64,000 bases of DNA from Planomonospora parontospora. GTDB lineage: Bacteria; Actinomycetota; Actinomycetes; Streptosporangiales; Streptosporangiaceae. This document shows positions 63,833 to 64,000 of this stretch, piece by piece. The stretch is from NCBI GenBank assembly GCA_014647935.1, contig BMQD01000020.1, positions 62,001-126,000 on the forward strand, read 5' to 3'. The notes beneath the pieces were generated by a model. The model saw only the letters and a program-made list of their open reading frames with translations, did not search any database and was not told the DNA's origin. How positions within the stretch are numbered: position 1 is the first letter of the stretch; each line of letters begins with the position of its first letter. The translations under genes and the position numbers were made by a program.

Positions 63833-64000
63833 TCATGCCTGGAACCTCCGCACCACCGTGCGGAGCCGCTCGGCGGTGGCCGAGAGGTCCTGGGCCGCGG
63901 CCTGGGCGGCCCGGCCGTCCTCGGCCGTGGTGCGGGTCGCGCCGGCGAGCTCGTCGATGGTCCCGGCGATGTCGCGCGTCCCGAGCGCGGCCTTGCCGAT
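63833..64000 (-). CDS. Methyl-accepting-chemotaxis-like protein, C-terminal end (cut by window end)
   Basis: The last 56 codons are seen: IDELAGATRTTAEDGRAAQ, then DLSATAERLRTVVRRFQA, the classic end of an MCP signalling helix bundle. The rest lies outside the window. Its TGA overlaps an ATG of the sugar-binding gene by 4 bases. Streptosporangiales members with motile spores do have chemotaxis genes. Confidence 0.75.
   Translation of the reverse strand: MGKAALGTRDIAGTIDELAGATRTTAEDGRAAQAAAQDLSATAERLRTVVRRFQA

Overview
The window is very GC-rich, gene-dense chromosomal DNA from a filamentous actinobacterium, most like Streptosporangiales or Streptomycetales. The regulation points the same way: a HspR-type (HAIR) operator before lon, a PopR-type clpP pair, an ECF42 sigma factor with DGPF/YCII proteins, a SigR-type promoter before a thioredoxin, a CGNR regulator, a CebR/CelR cellobiose operon and a c-di-AMP riboswitch before a cell-wall hydrolase. 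I see no phage, insertion sequence, CRISPR array, tRNA or rRNA. The genus is an inference.

Layout. 1-3.5 kb: a partial membrane acyltransferase and an alpha/beta hydrolase, then a two-component system; identical pairs of 13-base boxes 25 bp apart lie before both transcription units. 3.6-6 kb: lon. 6.2-7.4 kb: a cytochrome P450. 7.7-10.3 kb: metNIQ importer with a possible leader peptide. 10.5-14.5 kb: a Trp/Lys-rich secreted protein, an acyl-CoA synthetase and an HtrA-type protease. 14.7-16.6 kb: MFS transporter divergent from a CGNR regulator, with an operator between them. 16.8-19.6 kb: membrane protein, winged-helix regulator and ABC-2 exporter in one operon. 19.8-21.8 kb: ECF42 module. 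21.8-27.7 kb: cydABDC, divergent from a PadR regulator across three evenly spaced palindromes. 28.2-31.5 kb: HAAS-domain membrane protein and a secreted nuclease.

31.6-33.3 kb: a ClpP pair whose second member lacks the catalytic serine, plus a PopR-like regulator ending in ALAA. 33.5-37.3 kb: thioredoxin, class II DAHP synthase, flavin monooxygenase, acetyltransferase. 37.3-41.4 kb: secreted CBM2 protein, EamA transporter, small membrane protein, sugar/aminoglycoside-type kinase and aldose epimerase. 41.7-47.7 kb: the cellobiose operon cebEFG-bglC-cebR, with two perfect CebR boxes upstream of cebE. 47.8-48.8 kb: CHAP hydrolase under a c-di-AMP riboswitch. 49-49.8 kb: aldo/keto reductase.

50-59.9 kb is a surface-glycan locus: three sialyl/polysialyltransferase-like glycosyltransferases, a GT2 enzyme, a large hybrid sensor kinase and one polypeptide that joins nonulosonate cytidylyltransferase, HAD phosphatase and NeuB-type synthase. 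It probably makes a nonulosonate (perhaps Kdn, teichulosonic acid-type) wall polymer. 60-64 kb: CsbD stress protein, secreted esterase, a SecD-head membrane protein, a sugar-binding lipoprotein and the C-terminus of a chemoreceptor-like protein.
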